Assembly (NCBI GenBank): GCA_910586125.1
Contig: CAJUHP010000026.1
Coordinates: 1 to 51,008, forward strand
Origin: an uncultured Lachnospiraceae bacterium
GTDB lineage: Bacteria; Bacillota; Clostridia; Lachnospirales; Lachnospiraceae
Direction: 5' to 3'
DNA length: 51,008 nt
Positions within the stretch are counted from its first letter, which is position 1, and every line of letters starts with the position of its first letter. The position numbers were made by a program, and so were the translations under genes. Below, piece by piece: positions 1 through 8,855 of the stretch. The notes under the pieces are model-generated. The model did not search any database. It was not told the origin of the DNA and saw nothing but the letters and a program-made list of their open reading frames with translations.

Positions 1-60
1 GCTCGAACCCTGGACACCCTGATTAAGAGTCAGGTGCTCTACCAACTGAGCTAGCGGTGC
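1..60 (-). tRNA. tRNA-Lys (CTT), 3' end cut by window
   Basis: On the minus strand this reads as the 5' part of a tRNA: acceptor GCACCGC, TA, D-arm GCTC...GAGC, anticodon stem CCTGA/TCAGG with loop CTCTTAA, giving anticodon CTT (Lys), then the start of the T-arm. The 5' base is at 60. The 3' acceptor strand lies outside the window. Confidence 0.93.
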
Positions 61-166
61 GTCTTGTGAAGTATTTTCTTTGTTTGACGCAAGAAACATT
101 ATAAACCAATCCTCTGAAAAATGCAAGTACTTTTTTTACTTTTTTTTATACTTTTTTTAAGAAATT

Positions 167-210
167 TGGAGGAAGGAGGAGGAATCAAAAAAACTTCCCC
201 CTCCCTCTGT
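167..210 (-). terminator. possible terminator after trxA
   Basis: On the minus strand, about 30 nt past the trxA stop, the arm GGAGGGGGAA can pair with TTCCTCCTCC through one G-U pair. Purine- and T-rich tracts follow, but there is no clean uridine run directly after the stem, so this is only a weak call. Confidence 0.35.
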
Positions 211-240
211 TCAAGATCATGGCAGTTCTGCCACCAGTGC

Positions 241-558
241 CTACAGTTGCCCCTCGATCTGCTTCCAGAGATCCTTCTTTGTCATGGCTCCCATAACGGT
301 TTTGACATCCTGGCCATCTTTAAAAAGAATCAGCGTCGGAATGGACATCACCTTATACTGTCTTGCGATATCCGGGTTTTCATCCACATTGATCTTGTAA
401 ATCGTCAGCTCGTCTGCTTTTTCTGCCGACAGCTCGTCCAGCACAGGAATCATCATCTTACACGGACCGCACCAGTCCGCATAAAAATCAACCAGAACCG
501 GCTTATCTGCCTCAAGTACCTTCTCTTCAAATACATCTTGTCTGATAATCTCTGCCAT
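241..558 (-). CDS. trxA: thioredoxin
   Basis: This encodes a 105-residue thioredoxin, the cytoplasmic dithiol carrier that reduces protein disulfides and supplies electrons to peroxiredoxins such as the Bcp-like protein encoded at 28019-28480. The active site WCGPC has its cysteines at residues 30 and 33, and the cis-proline loop SIPTLILF follows as expected. Length matches the family. The ATG at 558 is chosen over an upstream in-frame ATG at 633 because AAGGAGG sits directly before it and the thioredoxin fold starts there. It lies downstream of a small unknown gene and trmB on the same strand. Confidence 0.96.
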   Translation of the reverse strand: MAEIIRQDVFEEKVLEADKPVLVDFYADWCGPCKMMIPVLDELSAEKADELTIYKINVDENPDIARQYKVMSIPTLILFKDGQDVKTVMGAMTKKDLWKQIEGQL

Positions 559-607
559 TTTTATTTCCTCCTTATTCGTATGTATGTTATGTAAAAGGGT
601 AAGTCCG

Positions 608-754
608 TCAGGACTTCCCTTTCTTTTTTGCACCCTTTTCCAGAAAAGCGTTCAGCTCCTTCCAGGATTTTTCCATACGCAGAATCGTTCGATTCCAGTC
701 ATTGTTTATGGAGGACGTTTTGTCCAACTGATACCGCAGGCCCTTCTTTGCCAT
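608..754 (-). CDS. small basic protein of unknown function
   Basis: This 48-residue frame lies between trmB and trxA on the same strand. I do not recognise a family. It is basic, with a Lys-rich tail (GAKKKGKS) and a predicted amphipathic helix in the middle (WNRTILRMEKSWKELNAFLEK). The start at 754 (MAKKGLRYQL) is preferred over an upstream ATG at 799 because a weak AAGGGA lies about seven bases before it. Its position within a same-strand run of housekeeping genes supports a real small gene, but translation is unproven. Confidence 0.5.
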   Translation of the reverse strand: MAKKGLRYQLDKTSSINNDWNRTILRMEKSWKELNAFLEKGAKKKGKS

Positions 755-875
755 GGCATTCCCTTTTCGGCGCTTTTCCAACATTATATTCTGTTTCAAA
801 CCAAAATATGTACGGAAACAAAATTTTCTTTTAACGGCATAGATTCACAGCACAGAAAATCCATTGCCAAACTCC

Positions 876-1520
876 TCATTCCGGCCGGCGGATGACCATT
901 TTGCAGATCCTATTTCCCTGACTGGAAAATTTCTCCTCATACTCGGTCATCACATTTCCTTCCCTCATGACATCCCGATGCAGATCTCTGGTAGACGCCA
1001 CGATCTGCCAGCCGGCTGCCTGAGCCGATTCCAGAGAAAAAGTAAACAACTCTTGATTATCCGTCTTAAATTCCACGGTGCCGGACGCCTTCAAAATCTT
1101 TTCATAACACCGCAGAAAACGCTCGGATGTCAGACGGCGATCCGCATGGCGCTCCTTCGGCCAGGGATCGGAAAAATTCAGATAGATCCGTTCCACTTCG
1201 CCGGGCGCAAAAATCTCCGGCAAAAGCACCGCGTCCTGGCACAGAAACAGAAAATTGGAAGGAATCTGCCCCTCCTCAATCTTTTCAATCGCGCGCAGAA
1301 GTACACTGGTATATCTCTCGATCCCGATATAATTGTACTCCGGATGCCGTGCTGCCATCTCCCGCAGAAAACGGCCCTTTCCCATCCCGACCTCGATGTG
1401 AATCGGGTGTTCGTTGCCAAATTGCCTCCGCCAGGCTCCACACAGCATATGCGGCTCTTGTATCACGAAAGGGCTGGAAGCCACAACCCCCTCCGCTCTG
1501 GGAATATTTCGCAGACGCAT
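876..1520 (-). CDS. trmB: tRNA (guanine-N7-)-methyltransferase
   Basis: TrmB uses S-adenosylmethionine to methylate N7 of guanine 46 in the variable loop of tRNAs. The 214-residue protein has the family length. The SAM-binding motif IEVGMGKGRFL is near residue 43, followed by IGIERY and by the family signature NFSDPWPKERHADRRL, which carries the catalytic Asp/Pro region. AAAGGA precedes the ATG at 1520. It is divergent from the carboxypeptidase gene and is read from the promoter at 1571-1599. Confidence 0.96.
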   Translation of the reverse strand: MRLRNIPRAEGVVASSPFVIQEPHMLCGAWRRQFGNEHPIHIEVGMGKGRFLREMAARHPEYNYIGIERYTSVLLRAIEKIEEGQIPSNFLFLCQDAVLLPEIFAPGEVERIYLNFSDPWPKERHADRRLTSERFLRCYEKILKASGTVEFKTDNQELFTFSLESAQAAGWQIVASTRDLHRDVMREGNVMTEYEEKFSSQGNRICKMVIRRPE

Positions 1521-1570
1521 AAGCGGATTTTCCTTTCTGCTGCTTTTTCTTTTTTCTTATTATACGGCTG

Positions 1571-1599
1571 ATTTTACCAGAAAAAACGGATTTATTCAA
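1571..1599 (-). promoter_or_regulatory. sigma-A promoter of trmB
   Basis: On the minus strand TTGAAT (1594-1599) and TAAAAT (1571-1576) are separated by 17 bp. The predicted start lies about 45 nt before the trmB ATG. A second TATAAT lies about 10 bp further downstream. Confidence 0.6.
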
Positions 1600-1692
1600 G
1601 ATCCGAATCGCCTTTTCTCGATTCCTTCCTGCCCTTATGGACGCCGTCCGCTGCCTGCCCAAAAAGATATCGAAGAATCTGAACGGTTTCCC

Positions 1693-1722
1693 TTGATTTT
1701 TACCCCGTTTTCTATTTATAAT
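1693..1722 (+). promoter_or_regulatory. sigma-A promoter of the carboxypeptidase fusion gene
   Basis: TTGATT (1693-1698) and a perfect TATAAT (1717-1722) are separated by 18 bp, about 30 nt before the ATG at 1758. It is divergent from the trmB promoter. Confidence 0.6.
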
Positions 1723-1757
1723 AGATAGCACGTTGTAAACCGATTGAGGAGGCATAC

Positions 1758-4133
1758 ATGAAATTACTGCACCGCTTTTTTGGCTTTTTATATTCTTTTG
1801 CTCTCATACTGATCCTATTGGTTACGGCTTTTGATGTCGCCTGTTATTCTGACTATGGCTTTTTTAAAAAGGAGTATGAGAAATACCAGGTTCCGGACAG
1901 CCTTTCCATGGAGATGGACGATATCATGACCGTCACCCGCCATATGATGGAGTATCTGCGAGGAGAGGAAGAATCCATGCAGATCTCCACCGTGGTTGGC
2001 GGGCAGTCAAGAGACTTTTTTAATGACCAGGATCTGTTTCATATGGCTGAGGTCAAAAATCTGTTCTTGGGAATGTTTCATTTGCGCACAGGAGCGGTTT
2101 TGGTGCTGCTTGTCTCTCTGGCTGTACTTTTTGCCGCCAAAGCGGAAAGAAAAACGTTGTTCTTGTGTTTTCAGGCCAGTCTAGGACTCTTTCTGGGACT
2201 GGCTGCCGTGCTCGGCGTTCTCATTGCCTTCCATTTTTCTCAGGCATTTGTCATTTTTCACCATATTTTTTTTGACAATGACCTATGGCTGTTCGATCCA
2301 TCCACAGACCTTATGATCAACATGCTGCCGGAGGGACTCTTTCTTGATTTCTCCGTGCGGATTCTGACATTTTTTGTACTGTTTTTGGGCGCTTTTGAAA
2401 TCGTTCTTCTGGCCGCCTCCCGCCTCCGCCGAAAACGCAAAGCGCCGCAGCACCTCGCTGCCGGGATTGCCCTATCTCTGTTTCTGACCAGCCTGACGCC
2501 ATTGACGGCCTTAGCCGCTGCGCCGCAATCTCCCCCGGCGGCTGGCCAGCAGTCCGCCCTAGCTGCCATGCAAGCCGACCCAGCCGCTTCTCAAACCGGA
2601 GCGCTGGCTAGTCCGCACAGCGTCTTGCCGGCCGGCGACGACCTGACCGGGCTTCCGGGCTGGCCAGCCGGACCTGAAGTCCAGGCCGACGCAGCGATTC
2701 TGATTGATGCCCGCACCGGCAATATTCTCTATGCCAAAAATATAGACACGCCATATCCGCCGGCCAGCATCACGAAGATTCTGACGGCATTGATCGCCTG
2801 CGAGCAGAGCAATTTCAACGATACCATTGTCTACTCCCACAATGCGATCTACAGCATCCCTTACGACGGCTCCACGGTTGGCTTCAGCGAAGACGAGGCG
2901 GTCAGTATGAAAGATTCCCTCTATGGACTGATGTTAAAATCCGGCAATGAGGCCGCTCTGGGTATTGCCGAGCATATCAGCGGCTCCGTGGAAGCATTTG
3001 CAGACACCATGAATGAGAGAGCTCAGGCCGCCGGCGCTACCAATTCCAACTTTGTCAACCCCAATGGCCTGCATGACAACAACCATTACACGACTTGCTA
3101 TGATATGGCCATGATTATGAAAGACGCCGTGCGAAACGACTCCTTCCTGGAAATCGCTTCCACCGTAAATTACTCCATCGCTCCCACCAACATTGCCGCC
3201 GACGGCTACACCTTTACCACGGGGCATCGGATGCTCAATAAAAACCGTACCGAGTTTTATGAGTTTGCCGTGGCAGGCAAAACCGGTTACACTTCCAACG
3301 CGGGAAACACGCTTGTAACCTACGCCAAGAACGGCGATATGGAGCTGATCTGCGTGATTCTGCATTCAATTCAGACACACTATAACGACACCCGCACACT
3401 CTGCGATTACGGCTTCAGCAATTTTACATGCCACAATGCCGCTGCTCAGGATACGGCATACAACAGTGAAGGCTCCGGTTTCTTCTCCTTTTTGAGCGGT
3501 GCTTTTGAAAAATCCGCCCTTTCCGTAAAGTTGGATGACTGCTTTATTGTTCTGCCCTCCTCCGTTCCCTTTTCCTCGCTGAGCTCCCGCCTGGACTACA
3601 GCGAAACCGCCGAACCGGGCAGCAACATTCTCGGCTACGTTCATTATGAATACCAGGGGATTGAGGTAGGGAAAGCCGCCCTGCGTCTGACAAGCGTCCA
3701 GACATCTTCCGGTGCCTCTGCGTTCTCCGTCTTCTCGCAAAACGGCAGCGGCACGTCCGGAAACGGCTTTTCCTCTGCGCCTTCTAAAGATACCTCCGCA
3801 GCTCTCGACGAAACCCCCGCTCCGGATATCAGCCCCGACTCCCTTCCCGGCTTAGAAACGCCGGAGGAAAACAGCCTGCAAAGCGGCGCTTCACAGGAGA
3901 ACTCGCCAGAGACAAAAACCCCTGCGCAGGAACCTTCCCGAAAAATCATAACCATCAATATCTGGCATCTGATCGGTTATCTTATTCTGGGCCTGCTGGC
4001 TGTTCTGGCCGCCGCCCTTCTCCTTTACCGCTACAGTCCAAAACAAAGGCGGATGCGCAAAGCCCGCGAGATGCGGCGCATTTATATGACGGGGGAAAAG
4101 AAGAAAAAGAAGAAGCGCCGGGAACTGCGCTGA
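1758..4133 (+). CDS. Lit-like membrane domain fused to D-alanyl-D-alanine carboxypeptidase
   Basis: This 791-residue protein joins two proteins that are normally separate. Residues 1-225 match the TIGR01906/DUF1461 integral membrane family, which includes the lipoprotein intramolecular transacylase Lit: several membrane helices, a conserved His at 95, and a second conserved segment from HH168-169 through FFDNDLW to the PEGLF region. Residues 232-254 are a hydrophobic stretch ending ALAAA, like a retained signal peptide. Residues 305-560 are an S11 penicillin-binding carboxypeptidase with SITK (Ser337, Lys340), SGN (395-397) and KTG (508-510), which would trim D-Ala from peptidoglycan stem peptides outside the membrane. 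A C-terminal domain, a Ser/Pro-rich linker, one more membrane helix (about 735-760) and a Lys/Arg-rich cytoplasmic tail finish it. The frame is open throughout. The carboxypeptidase call is firm; transacylase activity is inferred from family. Confidence 0.9.
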   Translation: MKLLHRFFGFLYSFALILILLVTAFDVACYSDYGFFKKEYEKYQVPDSLSMEMDDIMTVTRHMMEYLRGEEESMQISTVVGGQSRDFFNDQDLFHMAEVKNLFLGMFHLRTGAVLVLLVSLAVLFAAKAERKTLFLCFQASLGLFLGLAAVLGVLIAFHFSQAFVIFHHIFFDNDLWLFDPSTDLMINMLPEGLFLDFSVRILTFFVLFLGAFEIVLLAASRLRRKRKAPQHLAAGIALSLFLTSLTPLTALAAAPQSPPAAGQQSALAAMQADPAASQTGALASPHSVLPAGDDLTGLPGWPAGPEVQADAAILIDARTGNILYAKNIDTPYPPASITKILTALIACEQSNFNDTIVYSHNAIYSIPYDGSTVGFSEDEAVSMKDSLYGLMLKSGNEAALGIAEHISGSVEAFADTMNERAQAAGATNSNFVNPNGLHDNNHYTTCYDMAMIMKDAVRNDSFLEIASTVNYSIAPTNIAADGYTFTTGHRMLNKNRTEFYEFAVAGKTGYTSNAGNTLVTYAKNGDMELICVILHSIQTHYNDTRTLCDYGFSNFTCHNAAAQDTAYNSEGSGFFSFLSGAFEKSALSVKLDDCFIVLPSSVPFSSLSSRLDYSETAEPGSNILGYVHYEYQGIEVGKAALRLTSVQTSSGASAFSVFSQNGSGTSGNGFSSAPSKDTSAALDETPAPDISPDSLPGLETPEENSLQSGASQENSPETKTPAQEPSRKIITINIWHLIGYLILGLLAVLAAALLLYRYSPKQRRMRKAREMRRIYMTGEKKKKKKRRELR

Positions 4134-4140
4134 CAATAGA

Positions 4141-4183
4141 AAAGACACGGCAACGCCTTTCATGGCCCGGCCGTGTCTTTTTT
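4141..4183. terminator. bidirectional terminator between convergent genes
   Basis: AAAGACACGGC (4141-4151) pairs perfectly with GCCGTGTCTTT (4170-4180) and runs into a T tract; A residues flank the other side. It follows the carboxypeptidase gene, and the stop codon of the convergent exonuclease gene (4160-4162) lies in its loop. Confidence 0.8.
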
Positions 4184-5212
4184 CTCCTGAATCACCGTGT
4201 TTGAATCTATCTCTTTCTTTCTTTTTTTCTCTGCTTCGCCGGCTTCCTTGGCATTGGCGGATGCCTGCCCAGGCTGCGCCTCTCCCCGCCGTTTTTTTAC
4301 ATTCTCCTGCTGCGTCCGAATGATCCCGGCTTCTTCTTCTCCGATCCGCTTCAGCGTCTTTACAATAAATACGCGATCGTCAACCGTCTTTTTTACGCGA
4401 AGCTTCCCCTTTACCAGCCCATGCACCGGACACTGGTTTAGAGAAAGATACTGCCGGCTGCTCACCCCAAACCACGGCAAAAGACGTTTCATGCGCGCGC
4501 CGCATTCGTAGCAGCGGGCGGAAGTCACCTCCTTATCCCGCAGCGCTTCCTCCCTGCCCGAAAAAACACGGGATACATATTTGGCATATCGGCCAAACTG
4601 AAGATGAATCTCATCTTCCCTCTCCGAAGGCAGCCGGTAGTAATCCACAGAGCGGTAGCGCTTCACCTTCTCCCAGTCCAGCCGCCGGATAATCTCCGCC
4701 GTGTAATATGTGTCGTCAATCGCCCGGTGGAAGGGCATGGCTTTCTTGATCTCAAGAAAATTAACGGCGTCCTCCAGGGAGCGGCGCGATTTTCCGTCCT
4801 CATATAAAAGGCTGAACAATTTCTGCACGTCATAGTACAGCAATGGAAAAGGAAAAGGATTTTCAATTTGATAAAATTTCATATTCCTCTGCAGCTCCAT
4901 CAGATCTAGCGGTCCCCAACTGCAGAATTCACAATCTGTCCCGCACCATGTTAAAAAATCGCGCACCACCCCTGGAAATGTTCTTGCGCTCTGAAGCTCC
5001 TCCATATCCATATGGATAATCTCTTTTGTCCGGTAATGAAATTTCCGGTATACCTGCGGGCGAATCCGTTCACTGAAAAAATCCATCCACCCTCGGTTCT
5101 CGTCAAGCCGGACCGCGCCGATCTCCACAATCTCAAAGGGAAGAGCGGGATTTTCTCTGGCCTTGCCTGCGGGACACTGGTTCCACTCCAAATCCAGTAC
5201 AATATAGTTCAC
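4160..5212 (-). CDS. DEDDh 3'-5' exonuclease domain protein
   Basis: This 350-residue protein has an N-terminal DnaQ-type exonuclease fold: the first acidic motif is VLDLEW (Asp7, Glu9), and the HRAIDDTYYTAEI segment supplies the His and Asp of the DEDDh set. It probably trims RNA or DNA 3' ends, like KapD-type proteins. Residues from about 200 on include a Cys-containing segment (CYECGARMKRLL ... NQCPVHG) that may bind zinc, and a very charged Lys/Glu tail. The start is taken as the GTG at 5212: AGGAGG lies eight bases upstream and the exonuclease fold begins at once. In-frame ATGs further upstream (5269, 5401) have no good ribosome binding site. Confidence 0.82.
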   Translation of the reverse strand: MNYIVLDLEWNQCPAGKARENPALPFEIVEIGAVRLDENRGWMDFFSERIRPQVYRKFHYRTKEIIHMDMEELQSARTFPGVVRDFLTWCGTDCEFCSWGPLDLMELQRNMKFYQIENPFPFPLLYYDVQKLFSLLYEDGKSRRSLEDAVNFLEIKKAMPFHRAIDDTYYTAEIIRRLDWEKVKRYRSVDYYRLPSEREDEIHLQFGRYAKYVSRVFSGREEALRDKEVTSARCYECGARMKRLLPWFGVSSRQYLSLNQCPVHGLVKGKLRVKKTVDDRVFIVKTLKRIGEEEAGIIRTQQENVKKRRGEAQPGQASANAKEAGEAEKKRKKEIDSNTVIQEKKDTAGP

Positions 5213-5359
5213 ACAAAAAGCCTCCTCTCCGCTCTCCGGCCCCCGCCGTTTTTTCCTGTCAAAATCCATGGAGGCCCCGGCCCCGCACCGTCCACAAACA
5301 GGGACACGTATCCCACGGAAAGCAATTTTAAACGCACCCTGGCTTATGACACATGTTAT

Positions 5360-5388
5360 AGTATAATCTACATAGGTCCCTGTGTCAA
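5360..5388 (-). promoter_or_regulatory. strong promoter of the exonuclease gene
   Basis: On the minus strand TTGACA (5383-5388) and TATACT (5360-5365) are separated by exactly 17 bp. Transcription would start about 140 nt before the GTG at 5212, which also argues against a start at 5401. Confidence 0.75.
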
Positions 5389-5487
5389 CTTCCCAGCACA
5401 CAGTTAACCGAAACGAATTTTCTTATATCCCCTGAATATCCGGCCTTATCCCTGCAAAAAATTACTGCGCAAAACAAATCTTCCCAC

Positions 5488-5516
5488 TTGTAAATCCAAG
5501 CGATTTCCCCTATAAT
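5488..5516 (+). promoter_or_regulatory. promoter of the Gfo/Idh oxidoreductase gene
   Basis: TTGTAA (5488-5493) and a perfect TATAAT (5511-5516) are separated by 17 bp, about 60 nt before the ATG at 5578. Confidence 0.65.
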
Positions 5517-5577
5517 TTAGATGAGAACCTCTGATGCAGAAACAATCTGCCCACCGGCAGTTCAGAAAGGAACACGC

Positions 5578-6579
5578 ATGAAACTGGGTATTATGGGACA
5601 CGGACCGATTGTCCACAGCTTTCTGGAGGCGGCCAGCCGTGTAGAACCGATACGGCTTTGCGCCATCTATAACCGCCCGGCAAGCGCAGACGCCGGCGCC
5701 GCTTTGGCTAACCAGTATCACATTCCCTGTACATATCAGGATTTTGACGCTTTTTTGGCGGACAAGACGGTCGATACCGTCTATATCGCTCTGCCCAACA
5801 GTCTCCATTATTCCTATGCGCTGCGGGTCTTGGAGGCGGGCAAACATGCCATCGTGGAGAAACCCTTTACCGTAACGACCGCACAGGCTGCCCATCTGGC
5901 GGATACCGCCAGAGCCAAAGGACTTTTTCTCTTCGAGGCGATTACCGTGTGCCATCTGCCCCACGTTAAAAAGCTCCGGGAGCTTCTGCCCTGCATCGGT
6001 GATCTTTCTCTGGTACAGTGCAATTATTCGCAGTATTCCAAACGCTATGACCAGCTCATGGACGGGCAGATGACGAATATGTTTGATCCTCGCTTTGCAG
6101 GCGGCAGCCTGATGGATCTCAATTCCTACAATATCCACTTTGCCGTTTTCCTGTTTGGCGAACCGGCATCCATTCAATATTTTCCCCGCATGGGACCAAG
6201 CGGCGTAGACACCGCCGGCGTTGCCATACTCCAGTACGCGTCCTTCACCGTTTCCTGCGCTGCGGCCAAGGACAGCGAAAGCCGCTGCTTTGCCATGGTG
6301 CAGGGCCGCCAGGGGTGTCTGTACATCGACGGCCCAGTCAACGCGTCGCCGGCTTTGGCTCTGGAAATCCGACACGGCCGCACAGAACGCTTTTCTCTGC
6401 AGGACAGGGAAAACCGCCTGATCTATGAGCTGATGGAGATGGAACGAATTGTCTCCCATCAGGACTGGGAGGCCCATGAACGGCTGCTGTCCCACTCTCT
6501 GGCTGTCGCCCGCACGCTGGAAAATGCGCGGCGCTCGGCCGGGATACGCTTTCTCTGCGACGGGGAACCGCTCCTGTAA
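5578..6579 (+). CDS. Gfo/Idh/MocA-family NAD(P)-dependent oxidoreductase
   Basis: This 333-residue protein has the two-domain layout of the Gfo/Idh/MocA family. A Rossmann start (KLGIMGHGPIVHSFLEA) binds NAD(P). The family motif EKP in AIVEKPFTVT, near residue 98, carries the lysine that contacts cofactor and substrate. A C-terminal substrate domain follows with GGSLMDLNSYNIHFAVFLFG. Members oxidise or reduce sugars, inositols or dihydrodiols; the substrate here cannot be told. AAAGGA precedes the ATG at 5578, and an upstream in-frame ATG at 5521 lies almost on the promoter, so it is rejected. It appears to be transcribed alone. Confidence 0.88.
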   Translation: MKLGIMGHGPIVHSFLEAASRVEPIRLCAIYNRPASADAGAALANQYHIPCTYQDFDAFLADKTVDTVYIALPNSLHYSYALRVLEAGKHAIVEKPFTVTTAQAAHLADTARAKGLFLFEAITVCHLPHVKKLRELLPCIGDLSLVQCNYSQYSKRYDQLMDGQMTNMFDPRFAGGSLMDLNSYNIHFAVFLFGEPASIQYFPRMGPSGVDTAGVAILQYASFTVSCAAAKDSESRCFAMVQGRQGCLYIDGPVNASPALALEIRHGRTERFSLQDRENRLIYELMEMERIVSHQDWEAHERLLSHSLAVARTLENARRSAGIRFLCDGEPLL

Positions 6580-6789
6580 TCTCTGTCATAACAAGAAAAA
6601 TGGCGGTCTAAGAATTACAAAATTCCGCCTAATTCCCAAAAATACCCAGACATTTCCAAATTTTGGTGATGGCCTTTACAAATTTTCCGTTTCTTCTGCA
6701 TTTTCTGTCTTGTTTTAATTGCGTTTTTTCCTTATTTATGCTAGTCTTAAAGTATGGTGATGAATATGACGGAACAGGAGGTACTTTTT

Positions 6790-7053
6790 ATGAAACCAAC
6801 AGGCGTAATTAGAAGGCTGGATGAGTTGGGACGCATCACTCTGCCCATTGAACTCCGCCGAAGTTTTCAGATCGAAGAGAAGGATCCCCTGGAAATTTTT
6901 GTAGATCAGGACTGTATCATCTTGCGGAAATGCCAGGACGCTGACATCTTCACCGGTTCCAAAGAAGATCTGATCGACTTCGAAGGGAAAAAAGTATCAC
7001 GGGCAAATGCTCGAAGGCTGGCTGAACTGGCCGGTTTCACCATTATGGATTAA
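6790..7053 (+). CDS. AbrB/SpoVT-type transition-state regulator
   Basis: This 87-residue protein begins with the SpoVT/AbrB swapped-hairpin DNA-binding domain: GVIRRLDELGRITLPIELRR followed by LEIFVDQDCIILRK. Such proteins form dimers or tetramers that repress or activate genes at the change from growth to stationary phase. The short C-terminal tail differs from B. subtilis AbrB, so target and role are unknown. AGGAGG eight bases before the ATG at 6790 fixes the start. The 210 bases upstream (6580-6789) are AT-rich and hold no gene; I see no convincing promoter there. Confidence 0.88.
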   Translation: MKPTGVIRRLDELGRITLPIELRRSFQIEEKDPLEIFVDQDCIILRKCQDADIFTGSKEDLIDFEGKKVSRANARRLAELAGFTIMD

Positions 7054-7080
7054 ACTTCTGATACGATTTTTCGTATGCAA

Positions 7081-7120
7081 AGAGAGGCGGCACGGGATTC
7101 GTGCGGCCTCTCCTTTTCCA
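7081..7120. terminator. bidirectional terminator between abrB-type gene and ilvD
   Basis: GAGAGGC-GGCACG pairs with CGTGC-GGCCTCTC, with a small bulge, followed by CTTTTCC on the plus strand. A smaller hairpin ATACGA/TCGTAT with a T-rich loop lies just before it at 7061-7077. Confidence 0.65.
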
Positions 7121-7164
7121 TATTCTGTAAAATCCCACTTTTTCGTTTCTCTTCGTCTGAAATC

Positions 7165-8826
7165 TTAATTCAGCACCGCACCCTCAGCCGCGGAAGAAAC
7201 CATTCGGGCATAGCGGGCCAGATAGCCGGTCTTCACCTTCGGCTCCGGACAAATCCATTTTTCGCGCCGCTTTGCTATCTCTTCCTCCGATACCAGCAGC
7301 GAGATCCGGCAGTTGGGGATATCAACCGCAATCCGGTCTCCCTCCTCCACCAGAGCGATCACGCCGCCATCGGCCGCTTCCGGCGACACATGGCCGATCG
7401 CAGCTCCTCTGGTCGCGCCGGAAAAACGTCCGTCCGTGATCAGAGCCACGCTTTCGCCCAGCCCCATGCCGCAGATCGCGGAGGTGGGATTGAGCATCTC
7501 TCTCATGCCGGGACCGCCTTTGGGACCCTCATAGCGGATCACAACCACGTCGCCGGCCTGGATCTTCTGATTGTATATCGCCTCGATGGCCTCTTCCTCC
7601 GAATCAAAAACCCTGGCAGGTCCCTCGTGAACCATCATCTCCGGTGCGACTGCGCTTCGTTTTACCACACAGCCGGACTCGGCCAGATTGCCTTTCAGCA
7701 CGGCGATGCCGCCGTTTGGACTGTAAGGATTCTCAATCGGGCGGATCAGTGTCTCATCCAGATTTTCCACAGACTCCAAATTCTCCGCCACGGTTTTGCC
7801 CGTACAGGTGATCAGATCCACGTGAAGAAGCCCCTTCTTTGTCAGCTCCTTCATGACGGCATAGACGCCGCCCGCCTGATCCAGATCTTCCATATAGGTC
7901 TCGCCGGCCGGCGCCAGATGGCACAGATTCGGCGTCCGTCTGCTGATTGCATTGGCAATCTCCAGATTGATTTTGACGCCCGCCTCTCTGGCAATCGCCG
8001 GAAGATGCAGCATGGAGTTTGTCGAGCAGCCCAGAGCCATATCCATAGCCAGCGCATTTTCAAAGGCCTTCTCTGTCATGATATCTCTGGGACGGATGTT
8101 CCTGCGCAGAAGCTCCATCACCTGCATGCCGGCATGTTTTGCCAGACGCAGTCTGGCCGAATACACGGCCGGGATTGTCCCGTTGCCCCGAAGTCCCATT
8201 CCCAGCACCTCGGTCAGACAGTTCATGGAGTTGGCTGTATACATCCCAGAGCAGGAACCGCAGGTCGGACAGGCGTTCTCAACATATTCGTTTACACCGT
8301 CCTCCGACAGAGTCCCCGCATGGTAAGCGCCCACCGCCTCAAACATATGGGACAGGCAGGTTCTGCGACCGTCGCGCATACGTCCCGCCAGCATGGGACC
8401 GCCGGAACAGAAGATCGTCGGAATATTCAGCCTGGCCGCCGCCATCAAAAGCCCCGGCACATTCTTGTCGCAGTTGGGGACCATAACCAGCGCGTCAAAC
8501 TGGTGGGCCAGCGCCATGGCCTCCGTGGAATCCGCAATCAGATCCCTTGTGACAAGCGAATACTTCATGCCGATATGGCCCATGGCGATCCCGTCGCAGA
8601 CCGCGATGGCCGGAAACACAATGGGCGTTCCGCCCGCCAGACGCACTCCCGCCTTCACGGCCTCCACGATCTTATCCAAATTCATGTGACCCGGCACAAT
8701 CTCATTGTAAGAGCTTACAATTCCGACCAACGGCCGATCCAGCTCTTCTTTGGTATAGCCCAGCGCATGAAACAGACTTTGGTTCGGCGCGCGGTCCACG
8801 CCCTGCGTTACCTGTTCAGAATTCAT
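7165..8826 (-). CDS. ilvD: dihydroxy-acid dehydratase
   Basis: IlvD dehydrates 2,3-dihydroxy-isovalerate and its methylvalerate homologue to the 2-keto acids used for valine, isoleucine and leucine. The 553-residue protein has the normal length. Likely iron-sulfur ligands are Cys77 (AVCDGI), Cys119 (VPNCDKNVPG) and Cys192 (ACPTCGSC). AAAGGAG precedes the ATG at 8826. It is the last gene of the ilv operon, 29 bases after ilvC, and ends at the terminator near 7100. Confidence 0.97.
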   Translation of the reverse strand: MNSEQVTQGVDRAPNQSLFHALGYTKEELDRPLVGIVSSYNEIVPGHMNLDKIVEAVKAGVRLAGGTPIVFPAIAVCDGIAMGHIGMKYSLVTRDLIADSTEAMALAHQFDALVMVPNCDKNVPGLLMAAARLNIPTIFCSGGPMLAGRMRDGRRTCLSHMFEAVGAYHAGTLSEDGVNEYVENACPTCGSCSGMYTANSMNCLTEVLGMGLRGNGTIPAVYSARLRLAKHAGMQVMELLRRNIRPRDIMTEKAFENALAMDMALGCSTNSMLHLPAIAREAGVKINLEIANAISRRTPNLCHLAPAGETYMEDLDQAGGVYAVMKELTKKGLLHVDLITCTGKTVAENLESVENLDETLIRPIENPYSPNGGIAVLKGNLAESGCVVKRSAVAPEMMVHEGPARVFDSEEEAIEAIYNQKIQAGDVVVIRYEGPKGGPGMREMLNPTSAICGMGLGESVALITDGRFSGATRGAAIGHVSPEAADGGVIALVEEGDRIAVDIPNCRISLLVSEEEIAKRREKWICPEPKVKTGYLARYARMVSSAAEGAVLN

Positions 8827-8855
8827 GATTTACTCCTTTCGGCCGTCTCCTGCTC

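Noticed and set aside
5446..6495. 349-codon minus-strand frame opposite the Gfo/Idh gene
   Set aside because: The plus strand has the Rossmann motif, promoter and ribosome binding site; the minus frame has none.
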